A DNA stretch of 64,000 nucleotides, taken from NCBI RefSeq assembly GCF_006351925.1, contig NZ_CP040924.1:1882001-1946000 (forward strand), in the 5' to 3' direction. Within the stretch, counting starts at the first letter, position 1. The number at the start of each line of letters is the position of its first letter. Made by a program: the position numbers and the translations under genes. Shown one piece after another: positions 56,279-64,000 of this stretch. This DNA comes from Clostridium thermarum (GTDB taxonomy: Bacteria; Bacillota; Clostridia; Clostridiales; Clostridiaceae). The notes under the pieces are model-generated. The model saw only the letters and a program-made list of their open reading frames with translations. It searched no databases and was not told the origin of the DNA.

Positions 56279-56307
56279 ATAGTACCATCTAAAAACATAA
56301 TAGTCAA
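56279..56307 (-). promoter_or_regulatory. pur operon promoter
   Basis: On the minus strand, TTGACT (56307-56302), a 17-base spacer and TACTAT (56284-56279). Start expected near 56272, about 13 bases before the riboswitch aptamer. Confidence 0.78.
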
Positions 56308-56313
56308 TAAAAT

Positions 56314-56369
56314 AAAATAAAATCAGAATAAAATTCGTATTAAAACGAATAATATTCTGATTTTATTTT
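56314..56369 (-). terminator. Terminator of the glycosyltransferase gene
   Basis: Perfect 17-base outer arms (56314-56330 and 56353-56369) and inner arms ATTCGT/ACGAAT (56333-56338, 56345-56350) form a long hairpin with A- and T-rich ends, isolating the pur operon from upstream transcription. Confidence 0.85.
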
Positions 56370-57690
56370 ATAATAATTCGGATATATCGCTTTCTGCTTT
56401 CTTTTTGCCGCTTCTGCTGGACTTTTTCCTTTCTGAACTTTTTTCGCTTATATCTTCTGTATTAACTAATACTGTCTCCTCTACTACAGGCTTTTTATTA
56501 TTTTTTCTCACAGGTGTTCTTTTCTTTTTTACCCTCAGGGATATATATGCTTCACTGGTGAGCTCACTGGCCTTTTCCCATGTATAACTATCTTTTACCA
56601 CATCTAAAGCCTTTTCGATAATACCATTTCTTAGTACATCGTCATTGAGTAACTCTACGATTGAATCAGCCAACTCATGTACATAACCGGGATTAAATAA
56701 CTTACCCGTTACGTTATTGTCAACAATTTCTGATAGGCCTCCGGTGGCCGATGCAACTACTGGACACCCCATAGTCATTGCTTCCAGTGCCACATTGCCA
56801 AAGGGTTCATATAGGGATGGAATTACAAAGACATCGGCAGCACGGTATAACTTTTGCTTTACTTTTTCATCTATATAACCTGTAAATATTATCTTATCGG
56901 ATATGCCCATAGCTTGAGCTTTATATTTTAGGTCTTCAGTCATGGGACCTGTACCGGAAATAATAAATTTAATATTACCAATTTTTGAAACTATGGTAGG
57001 TATCGCATCTATTATATGATGAATTCCCTTTAGGTATATATGTCTGCCTATATAAAGTACAATTTTTTCATCATCCTTAGCATATGCTCTCCTAAATATA
57101 TTAATTCTGCCGCTGGATTTAGGTGCTTCAAACACGCCGTTTGGTATCACTTGTATATTATTTTTATCGATGTCATAGAGTGATGATACCTGGTCCTTCA
57201 TATATTCGCTGCAGCAGATAATCTTACTTGACTCCTTTGCTAAAAGCGCTTCTATGGATGCTATGTGCCTATGTAAGTCTGTATAAATTCCGTTATTTCT
57301 ACCATACTCTGTTGAATGAAATGTGGTTATAAGCGGTAAGCAGTAAATTTGCTTTAAGGTTTTTGCGGCAAATGCCACATGCCAATCATGCGCGTGAATT
57401 AGATCAAATTTCTCTTCGTTATTTAATAATTTGGCAGAGGCTTCAATCATTGCATAATTTAATTGATTTATCCATTCGATTAAATTGTCTTTCTCTATAC
57501 TGATAGGAAAAACTCTATGTATATTGATACCATCTTCAACTTCAAAAGCCTTAGATTTTTCATTGCCGCATGTAACTACATGAATTTCATGACCTGCTCC
57601 CTGAAGACTATGGCTAATATTGTATACATGAGTGGACAGACCACCTATACTTCTAGGTGGGTATTCCCAAGATAGCATTAAAACCCTCAT
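56368..57690 (-). CDS. GT4-family glycosyltransferase (glycogen-synthase-like)
   Basis: The 440-residue protein starts MRVLMLSWEYPPRSIGGLSTHVYNIS, the donor-sugar glycine loop of GT4/GT5 enzymes, with HAHDWHVAF, VIPNGVFE, VLYIGRH, and the E-x7-E motif in EPFGNVALEAMTMGCPVVAS. The last 40 or so residues are a Lys/Ser-rich low-complexity tail (KKRTPVRKNNKKP, SSERKKSSRSGKKK) unusual for the family. It may extend a glycan or glycogen-like chain; the product is not clear. A TTGAAA/TATAAT promoter lies upstream and GGGAGG precedes the ATG. Confidence 0.85.
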   Translation of the reverse strand: MRVLMLSWEYPPRSIGGLSTHVYNISHSLQGAGHEIHVVTCGNEKSKAFEVEDGINIHRVFPISIEKDNLIEWINQLNYAMIEASAKLLNNEEKFDLIHAHDWHVAFAAKTLKQIYCLPLITTFHSTEYGRNNGIYTDLHRHIASIEALLAKESSKIICCSEYMKDQVSSLYDIDKNNIQVIPNGVFEAPKSSGRINIFRRAYAKDDEKIVLYIGRHIYLKGIHHIIDAIPTIVSKIGNIKFIISGTGPMTEDLKYKAQAMGISDKIIFTGYIDEKVKQKLYRAADVFVIPSLYEPFGNVALEAMTMGCPVVASATGGLSEIVDNNVTGKLFNPGYVHELADSIVELLNDDVLRNGIIEKALDVVKDSYTWEKASELTSEAYISLRVKKKRTPVRKNNKKPVVEETVLVNTEDISEKSSERKKSSRSGKKKAESDISELL

Positions 57691-57729
57691 ACTTTACCTC
57701 CCAATTTGTAAATAAAATTTATACTACCA

Positions 57730-57757
57730 ATTATAACTAATTTTGTTATTATTTCAA
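57730..57757 (-). promoter_or_regulatory. Promoter of the glycosyltransferase gene
   Basis: On the minus strand, TTGAAA (57757-57752), a 16-base spacer and TATAAT (57735-57730). Confidence 0.7.
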
Positions 57758-57841
57758 TAAAATCAGTTTAAATTAAACTTAAAATCAGAAAAGTTTACAA
57801 ATTTAATAAATGTAAATGTTATAATTTAACGGTTAAAAAAA

Positions 57842-57885
57842 GGTACCGTAGAATCAAGGTGATAACACCTGTGATTCTAAGTACC
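57842..57885 (-). terminator. Terminator after the SPFH gene
   Basis: A long hairpin of stacked arms: GGTAC/GTACC, AGAATCA/TGATTCT and AGGTG/CACCT around a four-base loop. A run of seven T follows on the minus strand. Confidence 0.88.
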
Positions 57886-57892
57886 ATTTAAA

Positions 57893-58828
57893 TTACTTTT
57901 TAAGCATTTCAGCTACTGCTGCTATACTTCCTAAGGAAGATATGGCTTCATTTGGCAGAATGAGTTTATTTGCAGGGTTTTTAGCCATTTCTTGCAGAGC
58001 TTCAACCTGCTTAAGGGCTATAACTGTCTCGTTGGTTCCGGATTCTATAATAGCTCTGTTTACTTTTTCTATAGCCTCTGCCTGTGCCTTTGCTATAGCT
58101 TCTATAGCCCTTGCTTTACCTTCTGCTTCCAAAAGTTGAGATTCCCTAAGACCTTCGGCTCTTCTGATATTTGCTTCTTTTTCTGCCTCTGCAGTAAGAA
58201 TTTTAGCCTGCTTTTCACCTTCTGCTCTTGCAATCTCTGCAGCTTTTTGACCTTCTGCTTGCAGGATAGCTGCTCTCTTATCTCTTTCAGCTCTCATTTG
58301 TTTTTCCATGGCCTGCTGAATTTCTGCAGGTGGTATTATGTTTTTAATTTCAACAGATAATATTTTTATACCATAGGCATCGGTAATTTCGTCAATTATC
58401 TGCAGCAACTTTGAATTGATTTTATCTCTTCCGGATAAAACATCATCTAGTGTCATTTCACCAACAATGTTACGCATATTTGTTATAGTTGAGTATATGA
58501 TACCATGGTGGAAATTCTCTATGTTATATACTGCATCTTTGGCATTCATTACTTTGTAGAATATTACGTTGTCTATTGAAATTTTTACATTATCCTTTGT
58601 AATAACGCTTTGCGGTTCTATATCAAGAATTTGCTGCTTGGTTGAAACCTTTTTTCTAACAAAATCTATGAAAGGAATGGTAAAATGCCAACCTGGCTCA
58701 AGTACTTTATAGAATTGACCCAACCTTTCAAGTATATAAACCTCTCCAGTATTAACAACCTTAACTGAAGATAACACACCTAGAAAAACAATAGCTAATA
58801 TTATTACTAAAATAATTTCTGGTCCCAT
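57893..58828 (-). CDS. SPFH/Band 7 (stomatin-like, QmcA-type) membrane protein
   Basis: The 311-residue protein has an N-terminal membrane helix (about 3-22) and the SPFH domain (VYILERLGQFYKVLEPGWHFTIPFID, DVLSGRDKINSKLLQIIDEITDAYGIKILSVEIKNIIPP). A long Ala/Glu/Lys coiled coil follows (AEGEKQAKILTAEAEKEANIRRAEG), then a conserved C-terminal segment with LILPNEA. Such proteins organise membrane microdomains and form large cages. It lies 18 bases after an NfeD gene, its usual partner. The exact role is unknown. Confidence 0.92.
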   Translation of the reverse strand: MGPEIILVIILAIVFLGVLSSVKVVNTGEVYILERLGQFYKVLEPGWHFTIPFIDFVRKKVSTKQQILDIEPQSVITKDNVKISIDNVIFYKVMNAKDAVYNIENFHHGIIYSTITNMRNIVGEMTLDDVLSGRDKINSKLLQIIDEITDAYGIKILSVEIKNIIPPAEIQQAMEKQMRAERDKRAAILQAEGQKAAEIARAEGEKQAKILTAEAEKEANIRRAEGLRESQLLEAEGKARAIEAIAKAQAEAIEKVNRAIIESGTNETVIALKQVEALQEMAKNPANKLILPNEAISSLGSIAAVAEMLKK

Positions 58829-58846
58829 AATACATCCTCCTAAAAA

Positions 58847-59272
58847 TTAAATCTTTTTAATGGTTAATTTATTTCCCTCAATTCCTGTTATTTTAACCTT
58901 GTCACCTTTTCTAATTAACTCTCCTTCGTTCTTAACTGTCCAGTATATGCCATCAATTTTTATATTAGCTTTATCTGTCACATCTTCTTCCATGAGTAAT
59001 TCTCTGCCGATATAGCCTTGCTCAGTTGTAGGCGATTTTGCCACTGTTTTTTTTAGGGTATTCTTCACCAGCGGATATCCAACAATTATAAACAGTGTGC
59101 TTACAATGATGAATGCAACCAGTTGTATGGTGAACGAATATCCTAGTAAATTGGCTATAATTGCCGCTATAGTGCCCACAGCAATCCAAACAAAAATAAA
59201 GGCGCTGGTTACTATGTCTACAACTACTGAAATAATACCAATTATAAGCCAAAGTACCATATTTTTATCCAT
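58847..59272 (-). CDS. NfeD-family membrane protein (short form)
   Basis: The 141-residue protein has three or four membrane helices (about 5-68) and a C-terminal OB-fold domain (GYIGRELLMEEDVTDKANIKIDGIYWTVKNEGELIRKGDKVKI). It is the short NfeD1b type without the protease part. NfeD genes pair with stomatin-like genes across bacteria, as here, and the two products probably act together in the membrane. GGAGG precedes the ATG. Confidence 0.9.
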   Translation of the reverse strand: MDKNMVLWLIIGIISVVVDIVTSAFIFVWIAVGTIAAIIANLLGYSFTIQLVAFIIVSTLFIIVGYPLVKNTLKKTVAKSPTTEQGYIGRELLMEEDVTDKANIKIDGIYWTVKNEGELIRKGDKVKITGIEGNKLTIKKI

Positions 59273-59500
59273 AAAACCCCTCCTTCCCTATAATTTTATT
59301 ATACATGAAATGTCTTATAATTAATACTTTTTTTATCATTTGTATTCGCTGTTTACGATATTATTATATGCTATATATTACAATTTGTAAAGGGTAGATA
59401 TATCATTATATAAGTTAAAATAAACCATATAAAGAGATTTTGAATAAATTTCACATATTTACTATAAATTAATAAGAATATCGTAGAATTATATCAATTA

Positions 59501-59529
59501 TTGTTAAAAATAATATTACAGGTTATAAT
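59501..59529 (+). promoter_or_regulatory. nadE promoter
   Basis: TTGTTA (59501-59506), a 17-base spacer and TATAAT (59524-59529). The rest of the 59273-59569 gap between nfeD and nadE is AT-rich, with no gene or known RNA seen. Confidence 0.72.
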
Positions 59530-59569
59530 CTATCTATATCAGTTTTAAATGGTTATTGGAGTGATAGTA

Positions 59570-61474
59570 ATGAACTACATAAGAGTTGGCACAGCCTGCC
59601 CTACTACAAGGGTGGCAGATATTCAGTATAATACAGAGCAAATATGCAAGCTATTGGAACAAGGATTTTCATTAAGTACTAAGCTCTTAGTTTTCCCTGA
59701 GCTATGCATTACCTCTTATACCTGCGGAGATTTGTTTCTCCAACAACAATTGATAGAGGAAGCAAAGAGGGCTTTACAAGTTATATGCACTCAAAGTATT
59801 GGAAAGGATATGCTAATAGTTGTTGGTGCACCACTGCATTATTTAAATGCATTATATAACTGTGCCTTTGTTATTTTCGAAGGCAAAGTTTTGGGAATTA
59901 TACCAAAGAGCTTCATCCCAAATTACACAGAGTTTTATGAAAAAAGATGGTTTTCTGAAGGAAATAATATTATAGACAAAGAAGTGGATCTACCCTTTCA
60001 AAATAAGATTCCATTTGGAATAAATCTAATGTTTTCCAGCGGATGCTATAAATTTTCTTTTGAGATCTGTGAAGACCTATGGGTTGTGATACCGCCAAGC
60101 AGTAACGCAGCTTTAGCTGGAGCTAATATTATCGGTAATCTTTCAGCTTCAAATGAACTTGTTAGCAAATCAAACTATAGAAGAGATCTGGTGCTTTCAC
60201 AGAGTGCTCGTTGTTATTGTGCTTACTTATATGCCTCTAGTGGTGTTTTTGAATCTACAACGGATCTTGTTTTCAGCGGACATATGCTTATTTCTGAAAA
60301 TGGTTCCTTATTAAAAGAAAACAGACGGTTTGAGCGTGAAAATGAAATAATTACTGCAATAGTTGATGTAGACAGATTGAATAATGAAAGGCTCCGAAAC
60401 ACTAGTTTTCGTACCCATTCCTTTAAAATGCCATATGATTTCATAGATATAAAATTCCAGTATAGCAATACAGAGATAGCTGTATTTGACAGATTTGTCG
60501 ATAAACATCCTTTTGTACCCTCTGATCCTAAGTTTAGGCAGGAGCGTTGTGAGGAGATTTTTAATATACAAACTGCAGGCTTAGCAAAAAGAATTCAACA
60601 CAGCGGTGCTAAAAAAGCAGTGATAGGAATATCCGGTGGCTTAGATTCTACATTAGCCCTATTGGTTGTGATAAAGACCTTTGACATGTTAGGTTTGTCC
60701 AGAGAAAATATTGTTACAGTAACTATGCCTGGTTTTGGTACAACGGACAGGACTTACAATAATGCCGTAGAGCTGTGTATGAAACTAAATACAGACTTAC
60801 GTGAGATAAATATAGTAAATGCTAGTCTGCAGCATTTTAAAGATATAGGACACCCTGCTGAAATACATGATGTCACCTATGAGAATGTTCAGGCACGTGA
60901 GCGTACTCAAATACTTATGGACATAGCAAATAAGGAAAACGGATTAGTGATTGGTACCGGTGACCTTTCGGAACTAGCCTTAGGTTGGTGCACTTACAAT
61001 GGAGACCATATGTCCATGTATGGTGTAAACTCTTCTATTCCAAAGACACTGGTAAGGTATTTGGTAGAGTATGCTGCCCTATATGTGTTTGATAAAGCTA
61101 TTTCTGATATTCTTTTAGATGTTATCAATACTCCTGTGAGTCCTGAACTGTTACCTAAAGATAAAAATGGTGAGATATCACAAAAGACAGAAGATATTAT
61201 TGGACCCTATGAACTGCACGATTTTTTCCTATACTATTTTATAAGACAGGGAGCTACGCCTGAGAAAATATGTTTTCTTGCAATTCATGCCTTTCAAGGC
61301 ACTTACAGCGAAGAAGAGATAAAAAAGTGGCTTAATAAATTTATTTCTAGATTCTTCACCCAGCAATTTAAGCGTTCAGCTCTTCCTGATGGACCAAAGG
61401 TTGGAACTATTAGTCTTTCTCCTAGAGGTGATTGGAGAATGCCTTCAGATGCAAGCATGAATTCATGGGTTTAA
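59570..61474 (+). CDS. nadE: NAD+ synthase, glutamine-hydrolysing
   Basis: NadE makes NAD from nicotinic acid adenine dinucleotide with glutamine as nitrogen source. The 634-residue protein has an N-terminal nitrilase-type amidase with the catalytic Glu (LVFPELCITSY), Lys (IIPKSFIPNYTEFYEKRWF) and Cys (FEICEDLW), and a C-terminal ATP pyrophosphatase domain (VIGISGGLDSTLALLV, GTGDLSELALGW, YGVNSSIPKTLVRYLV). I start at ATG 59570, after GGAG; the ATG at 59549 lies before the ribosome binding site. Its promoter is at 59501-59529. Confidence 0.96.
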   Translation: MNYIRVGTACPTTRVADIQYNTEQICKLLEQGFSLSTKLLVFPELCITSYTCGDLFLQQQLIEEAKRALQVICTQSIGKDMLIVVGAPLHYLNALYNCAFVIFEGKVLGIIPKSFIPNYTEFYEKRWFSEGNNIIDKEVDLPFQNKIPFGINLMFSSGCYKFSFEICEDLWVVIPPSSNAALAGANIIGNLSASNELVSKSNYRRDLVLSQSARCYCAYLYASSGVFESTTDLVFSGHMLISENGSLLKENRRFERENEIITAIVDVDRLNNERLRNTSFRTHSFKMPYDFIDIKFQYSNTEIAVFDRFVDKHPFVPSDPKFRQERCEEIFNIQTAGLAKRIQHSGAKKAVIGISGGLDSTLALLVVIKTFDMLGLSRENIVTVTMPGFGTTDRTYNNAVELCMKLNTDLREINIVNASLQHFKDIGHPAEIHDVTYENVQARERTQILMDIANKENGLVIGTGDLSELALGWCTYNGDHMSMYGVNSSIPKTLVRYLVEYAALYVFDKAISDILLDVINTPVSPELLPKDKNGEISQKTEDIIGPYELHDFFLYYFIRQGATPEKICFLAIHAFQGTYSEEEIKKWLNKFISRFFTQQFKRSALPDGPKVGTISLSPRGDWRMPSDASMNSWV

Positions 61475-61492
61475 TGTAAGGAGGTTGCTTTA

Positions 61493-61918
61493 TTGGAAAT
61501 AAAAAGAGTTGGGAGAAATTCTCCTATAAAGTCCGAAGAAAAGAAAAGTATAGAGTTAAAAAAGGATTTTTCACAAAACTTCAATTTTGCCCGTGATAAA
61601 AGAAGTGAGGAAGAATTGAAGAGGATTCAAGAGGACATCAAAAAGAAAGGTGCCAGACTGATAATCACAAAATCCTATGCTGACGTAAAAGCCTATAAGA
61701 ATCTTATTAAAGAATATTTAAACTCTGTACTGCAGCATATGTATAATATAAAGAAAGACATAAGCTTTTGGCAGACTCAATACTTTATAACTATAGAGAC
61801 CATAGATAAAAAACTTGAAGAGTTAACGAAACTTCTTTTACAGGAAGAAAAAGATAACTTGTCAATAGCGGGAACTATTGATGAGATAACTGGACTGGTA
61901 TTGGATATTTACAGATAG
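61493..61918 (+). CDS. YaaR-family (DUF327) protein
   Basis: The 141-residue protein is mostly helical and charged and matches the YaaR/DUF327 family: ELKRIQEDIKKKGARLIITKSYADVKAYKNLIKEYL and, after it, QTQYFITIETIDKKLEELTKLL. The family is widespread in Firmicutes and uncharacterised. The start is a TTG with AAGGAGGT eight bases upstream. It lies 18 bases after nadE and is probably co-transcribed. A nested palindromic repeat follows it. Confidence 0.85.
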   Translation: MEIKRVGRNSPIKSEEKKSIELKKDFSQNFNFARDKRSEEELKRIQEDIKKKGARLIITKSYADVKAYKNLIKEYLNSVLQHMYNIKKDISFWQTQYFITIETIDKKLEELTKLLLQEEKDNLSIAGTIDEITGLVLDIYR

Positions 61919-61964
61919 GATGCTTCTTAGGTGACAATGTAAAAAGTATGGTTTATGATAATTC

Positions 61965-62046
61965 ACATTTGACAATGGACGATTGACAATTTTTGTAGAA
62001 ATTCAGTTCTGCTGAATTTTATCCATAATTGTCCATTGTCAAATGT
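61965..62046. repeat. Nested palindromic repeat, copy 2
   Basis: Perfect 16-base outer arms (61965-61980 and 62031-62046) enclose the inner core 61999-62006/62012-62019 (AAATTCAG / CTGAATTT). GACAAT and ATTGTC copies continue the symmetry outside. The inner core is shared with the copy at 44390-44443, but the outer arms differ. It sits between convergent genes and can serve both as a terminator. Confidence 0.78.
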
Positions 62047-62059
62047 TTATTGTCAATTA

Positions 62060-62542
62060 TTACAGGTACTTCACTAGGATCTCTACAGCCTTCTCCAAAT
62101 ACGTTTGATCTATTTTTGAAAACCTGTCAAATACAGGACTGTCAATATCCAGTACGCCTAGTAGTTTATCATCTTTTATGATAGGTATAACTATCTCCGA
62201 ATTTGAAGCGCTGTCACATGCGATGTGTCCATCAAACTCATGTACATTAGCAACTCTTTGGGTTGCTTTTAATTTTGCTGCAGTTCCGCAGACTCCGCTG
62301 CCAATCTCTATTCTACAGCAAGCTGGAAGGCCTTGAAAAGGACCAAGCACCAATTCTCCATCCTTATATAGGTAGAATCCTACCCAGTTTGTTTCCTCTA
62401 ATGCAGACTTTATTATTGCTGATGTATTGCTTAGATTAGCAATAAAATCTGATTCGGATTTTAACTGTCCTTCTATGAGTAACAGCATTAGGTTGTATTT
62501 ATCTTCAATTTTCATATCTTTAAAGTTATCTACGTTTATCAT
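62060..62542 (-). CDS. Free methionine-(R)-sulfoxide reductase (GAF domain, fRMsr)
   Basis: This 160-residue GAF-domain enzyme reduces free methionine-R-sulfoxide. The three conserved cysteines are visible: in LPACCRIEIGSGVCGTAA and HIACDSASNSEIVIP, as in YtsP of Bacillus and the yeast and E. coli enzymes. The active-site pattern WVGFYLYKDGELVLGPFQG also fits. GGGGG precedes the ATG. Its start overlaps the gamma carbonic anhydrase gene by 17 bases, so the two are coupled. Confidence 0.92.
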   Translation of the reverse strand: MINVDNFKDMKIEDKYNLMLLLIEGQLKSESDFIANLSNTSAIIKSALEETNWVGFYLYKDGELVLGPFQGLPACCRIEIGSGVCGTAAKLKATQRVANVHEFDGHIACDSASNSEIVIPIIKDDKLLGVLDIDSPVFDRFSKIDQTYLEKAVEILVKYL

Positions 62543-63041
62543 TATATTCCCCCATCATCTTTATGTAGTGTTCTGCAGAACTTCTCAGTTTTTTATATTC
62601 TTCTTCAGTAAGATTTCTAATTATTTTTGCAGGAGATCCCATACAAAGTACACCTTCTGGTATTTCTTTTCCTCCGGGAATTAGTGAGCCGGCTCCGATA
62701 ATTGTGTTTTTCCCTATTTTACAATTGTTCATTATAATTGATCCCATTCCAATCAGGCAATTGTCCCCTATCTCTGCACCGTGTATAATGGCATTGTGGC
62801 CAATGGTCACATATTTGCCTATAATGGTTGGTGCAGTGTCTTTGCTTCCATGGATTACGGAATTGTCCTGTATATTTGTCCCCTCTCCAACGGTAATATA
62901 ATTGTCATCCCCTCTTAGAACAGCACCAAACCAAATACTGCAATTTTTTTCTATGGTTACATAACCTATTATATGACTACCTTCGGCTATAAAAACATCT
63001 TCAGCCACCTTAGGGTATATTCCCTTGTAAATATGGAGCAT
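62526..63041 (-). CDS. Gamma carbonic anhydrase-family protein (left-handed beta helix)
   Basis: The 171-residue protein is built of hexapeptide repeats (e.g. IEKNCSIWFGAVLRGD, EGTNIQDNSVIHG, KYVTIGHNAIIHGAEIGDNCLIGMGSIIMN). It keeps the three zinc histidines of the gamma carbonic anhydrase family, in SVIHGS and TIGHNAIIHG. Many such proteins (YrdA, PaaY-like) have other or unknown activity, so carbonic anhydrase action is not certain. AGGAGGC precedes the ATG. Confidence 0.88.
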   Translation of the reverse strand: MLHIYKGIYPKVAEDVFIAEGSHIIGYVTIEKNCSIWFGAVLRGDDNYITVGEGTNIQDNSVIHGSKDTAPTIIGKYVTIGHNAIIHGAEIGDNCLIGMGSIIMNNCKIGKNTIIGAGSLIPGGKEIPEGVLCMGSPAKIIRNLTEEEYKKLRSSAEHYIKMMGEYNDKRR

Positions 63042-63140
63042 AGAAACGCCTCCTATTCTTGTTTTTTCTCTTTTAATTCTGCTTAAATTTCCGTATTTTT
63101 AGACATATTATTCTTTTTGTTTCTTAATACTTATTATTTA

Positions 63141-63169
63141 TTGTGTTTATTATAGAATTGTCATATAAT
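63141..63169 (+). promoter_or_regulatory. nrdJ promoter
   Basis: TTGTGT (63141-63146), a 17-base spacer and TATAAT (63164-63169). Start expected near 63176, just before the first NrdR box. Confidence 0.75.
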
Positions 63170-63180
63170 ATTTATTGTGC

Positions 63181-63227
63181 ACACAATATATTGTATTGAG
63201 TGTGCATGTTGACACAATATATTGAGT
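63181..63227. promoter_or_regulatory. Tandem NrdR boxes
   Basis: ACACAATATATTGTAT (63181-63196) and ACACAATATATTGAGT (63212-63227) match the NrdR box pattern. Their starts are 31 bases apart, three DNA turns, as in known NrdR sites. They lie just after the promoter, where NrdR-ATP/dATP would repress nrdJ. Confidence 0.9.
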
Positions 63228-63245
63228 TGTTTTTGGAGGTGTACA

Positions 63246-64000
63246 ATGGAAAGTATTAAAAACTTACTTACTAGATATTATACTAAAGAATTAGAAAAAA
63301 ATAAAACTAAAACTGTATATGATTTATTTAAATGGAAAAGGGTCGATGTCATTTTAAAGGATTATAAAAGCGGTAAAGTGCTGGTAGATATGAAAAACCT
63401 TGAGTTCCCGGAACACTACTCACAAAATGCCTGTGATATAATAGCCTCTAAGTATTTTAGAAAAGCTGGAGTACCAAATGAAGTAGGCTATGAAAACAGC
63501 ATGAGAATGGTTGCTCATAGAATGGTTAAGTTTTGGAGTACAGCTCTAAAGGATGAAGGATTGATAGAAAACGATGAGGAAGAGGCAATATTCTACGATG
63601 AAATGGTCTATGCATTATTAAGCCAATTGTATGCACCTAACTCTCCTCAATGGTTTAACACCGGTTTGAATTTAGCCTATGGAATCACTGGTGAATCAAA
63701 TGATACATATTATTTTGACCCTATAAAGAGAAAAGTTGTAAAGTCTAAAGATGCTTACAGCAGAACACAAGCTTCTGCTTGTTTTATATTATCCATTGAA
63801 GATAAGCTGCTAGGACCCCATTCTATTACAGAGCAATATGTTACTGAGACTAAGCTGTTTAAAGGAGGCTCCGGTACCGGCACCAACTTCTCCACAATCA
63901 GAGCCGTTGGCGAAAAGCTATCCGGTGGCGGTGTTTCATCAGGCCTCATGAGCTTTTTAAAGGGATTAGATAGAAATGCAGGTGCAATAAAATCCGGTGG
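63246..64000 (+). CDS. nrdJ: Adenosylcobalamin-dependent ribonucleotide reductase, N-terminal part (partial)
   Basis: The gene starts at ATG 63246 after GGAGGT and is still open at the window end (251 codons seen). It matches the class II ribonucleotide reductase: LYAPNSPQWFNTGL, TQASACFILSIED with the first redox cysteine, KLFKGGSGTGTNFSTIRAVGE and SGGGVSSGLMSFLKGLDRNAG. The enzyme makes deoxynucleotides by a B12 radical and works with or without oxygen. It is controlled by two NrdR boxes. No ATP-cone is seen at the N-terminus, which starts directly with the core. Confidence 0.93.
   Translation, partial: MESIKNLLTRYYTKELEKNKTKTVYDLFKWKRVDVILKDYKSGKVLVDMKNLEFPEHYSQNACDIIASKYFRKAGVPNEVGYENSMRMVAHRMVKFWSTALKDEGLIENDEEEAIFYDEMVYALLSQLYAPNSPQWFNTGLNLAYGITGESNDTYYFDPIKRKVVKSKDAYSRTQASACFILSIEDKLLGPHSITEQYVTETKLFKGGSGTGTNFSTIRAVGEKLSGGGVSSGLMSFLKGLDRNAGAIKSG

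Noticed and set aside
56129..56320. 63-codon plus-strand frame
   Set aside because: It is antisense to the purine riboswitch and pur promoter and has no ribosome binding site.

Overview
The window is AT-rich chromosomal DNA from a low-GC, Gram-positive, spore-forming, probably anaerobic bacterium of the class Clostridia, close to Clostridium in gene order. The evidence is the rimO-pgsA-recA-rny run, the lexA / hfq-miaA-mutL-mutS-miaB cluster, a CotS-like spore coat protein, a B12-dependent ribonucleotide reductase, TTG/GTG starts, strong AGGAGG-type ribosome binding sites and intrinsic terminators between units. I see no rRNA, tRNA, CRISPR array, insertion sequence or prophage. Assignment below class level is inference.

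Layout. 1-11.8 kb is mostly plus strand: end of rimO, pgsA, SOS-controlled recA, rny, a PHP phosphoesterase, an aminotransferase, PTS IIA and HPr, purB, a tyrosine recombinase with an added N-terminal helix-turn-helix, then lexA, which diverges from a small cysteine-rich gene. 11.8-20.3 kb is minus strand: a methionine gamma-lyase-like protein, hfq, miaA, mutL, mutS, miaB. 20.5-30.6 kb is mixed: a 49-codon gene plus aminotransferase, GNAT and CotS-like genes, rpsA, cmk, a flavoprotein, an RpiR regulator, mnmM, rluB, a broken yfcE-like gene and a LysM-CAP secreted protein.

30.6-38.7 kb, minus strand, holds the shikimate/tyrosine operon aroF-tyrA-aroB-aroA-chorismate mutase-aroE-aroK-aroQ, preceded by larC1-larB. 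The aro operon has its own promoter and a leader of about 230 nt. That leader encodes a 31-residue peptide with 6 Tyr and 4 Phe, followed by two mutually exclusive hairpins, one of them a terminator. This looks like ribosome-mediated attenuation and is the most interesting find here. aroC is missing from the operon.

38.8-45.3 kb carries DUF503, an SRAP/HMCES-type protein, a coiled-coil protein, a class V aminotransferase, a kinase-like small protein, a two-component system and an SDR. 45.3-56.1 kb is the operon purL-E-C-F-M-N-H-D, controlled by a guanine-type riboswitch whose antiterminator can be drawn base by base. 56.3-64 kb carries a glycosyltransferase, a stomatin/NfeD pair, nadE, a YaaR-family gene, a free-methionine-sulfoxide reductase, a gamma carbonic anhydrase and the start of nrdJ behind two NrdR boxes.

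Regulation seen directly: LexA-type boxes at recA, lexA and the cysteine-rich gene; the purine riboswitch; the aro attenuator; tandem NrdR boxes; and a nested palindromic repeat present twice between convergent genes. Together purL-D and purB make IMP and AMP, with PurE apparently working without PurK. The aro genes cover DAHP synthesis through EPSP and prephenate oxidation, except chorismate synthase.
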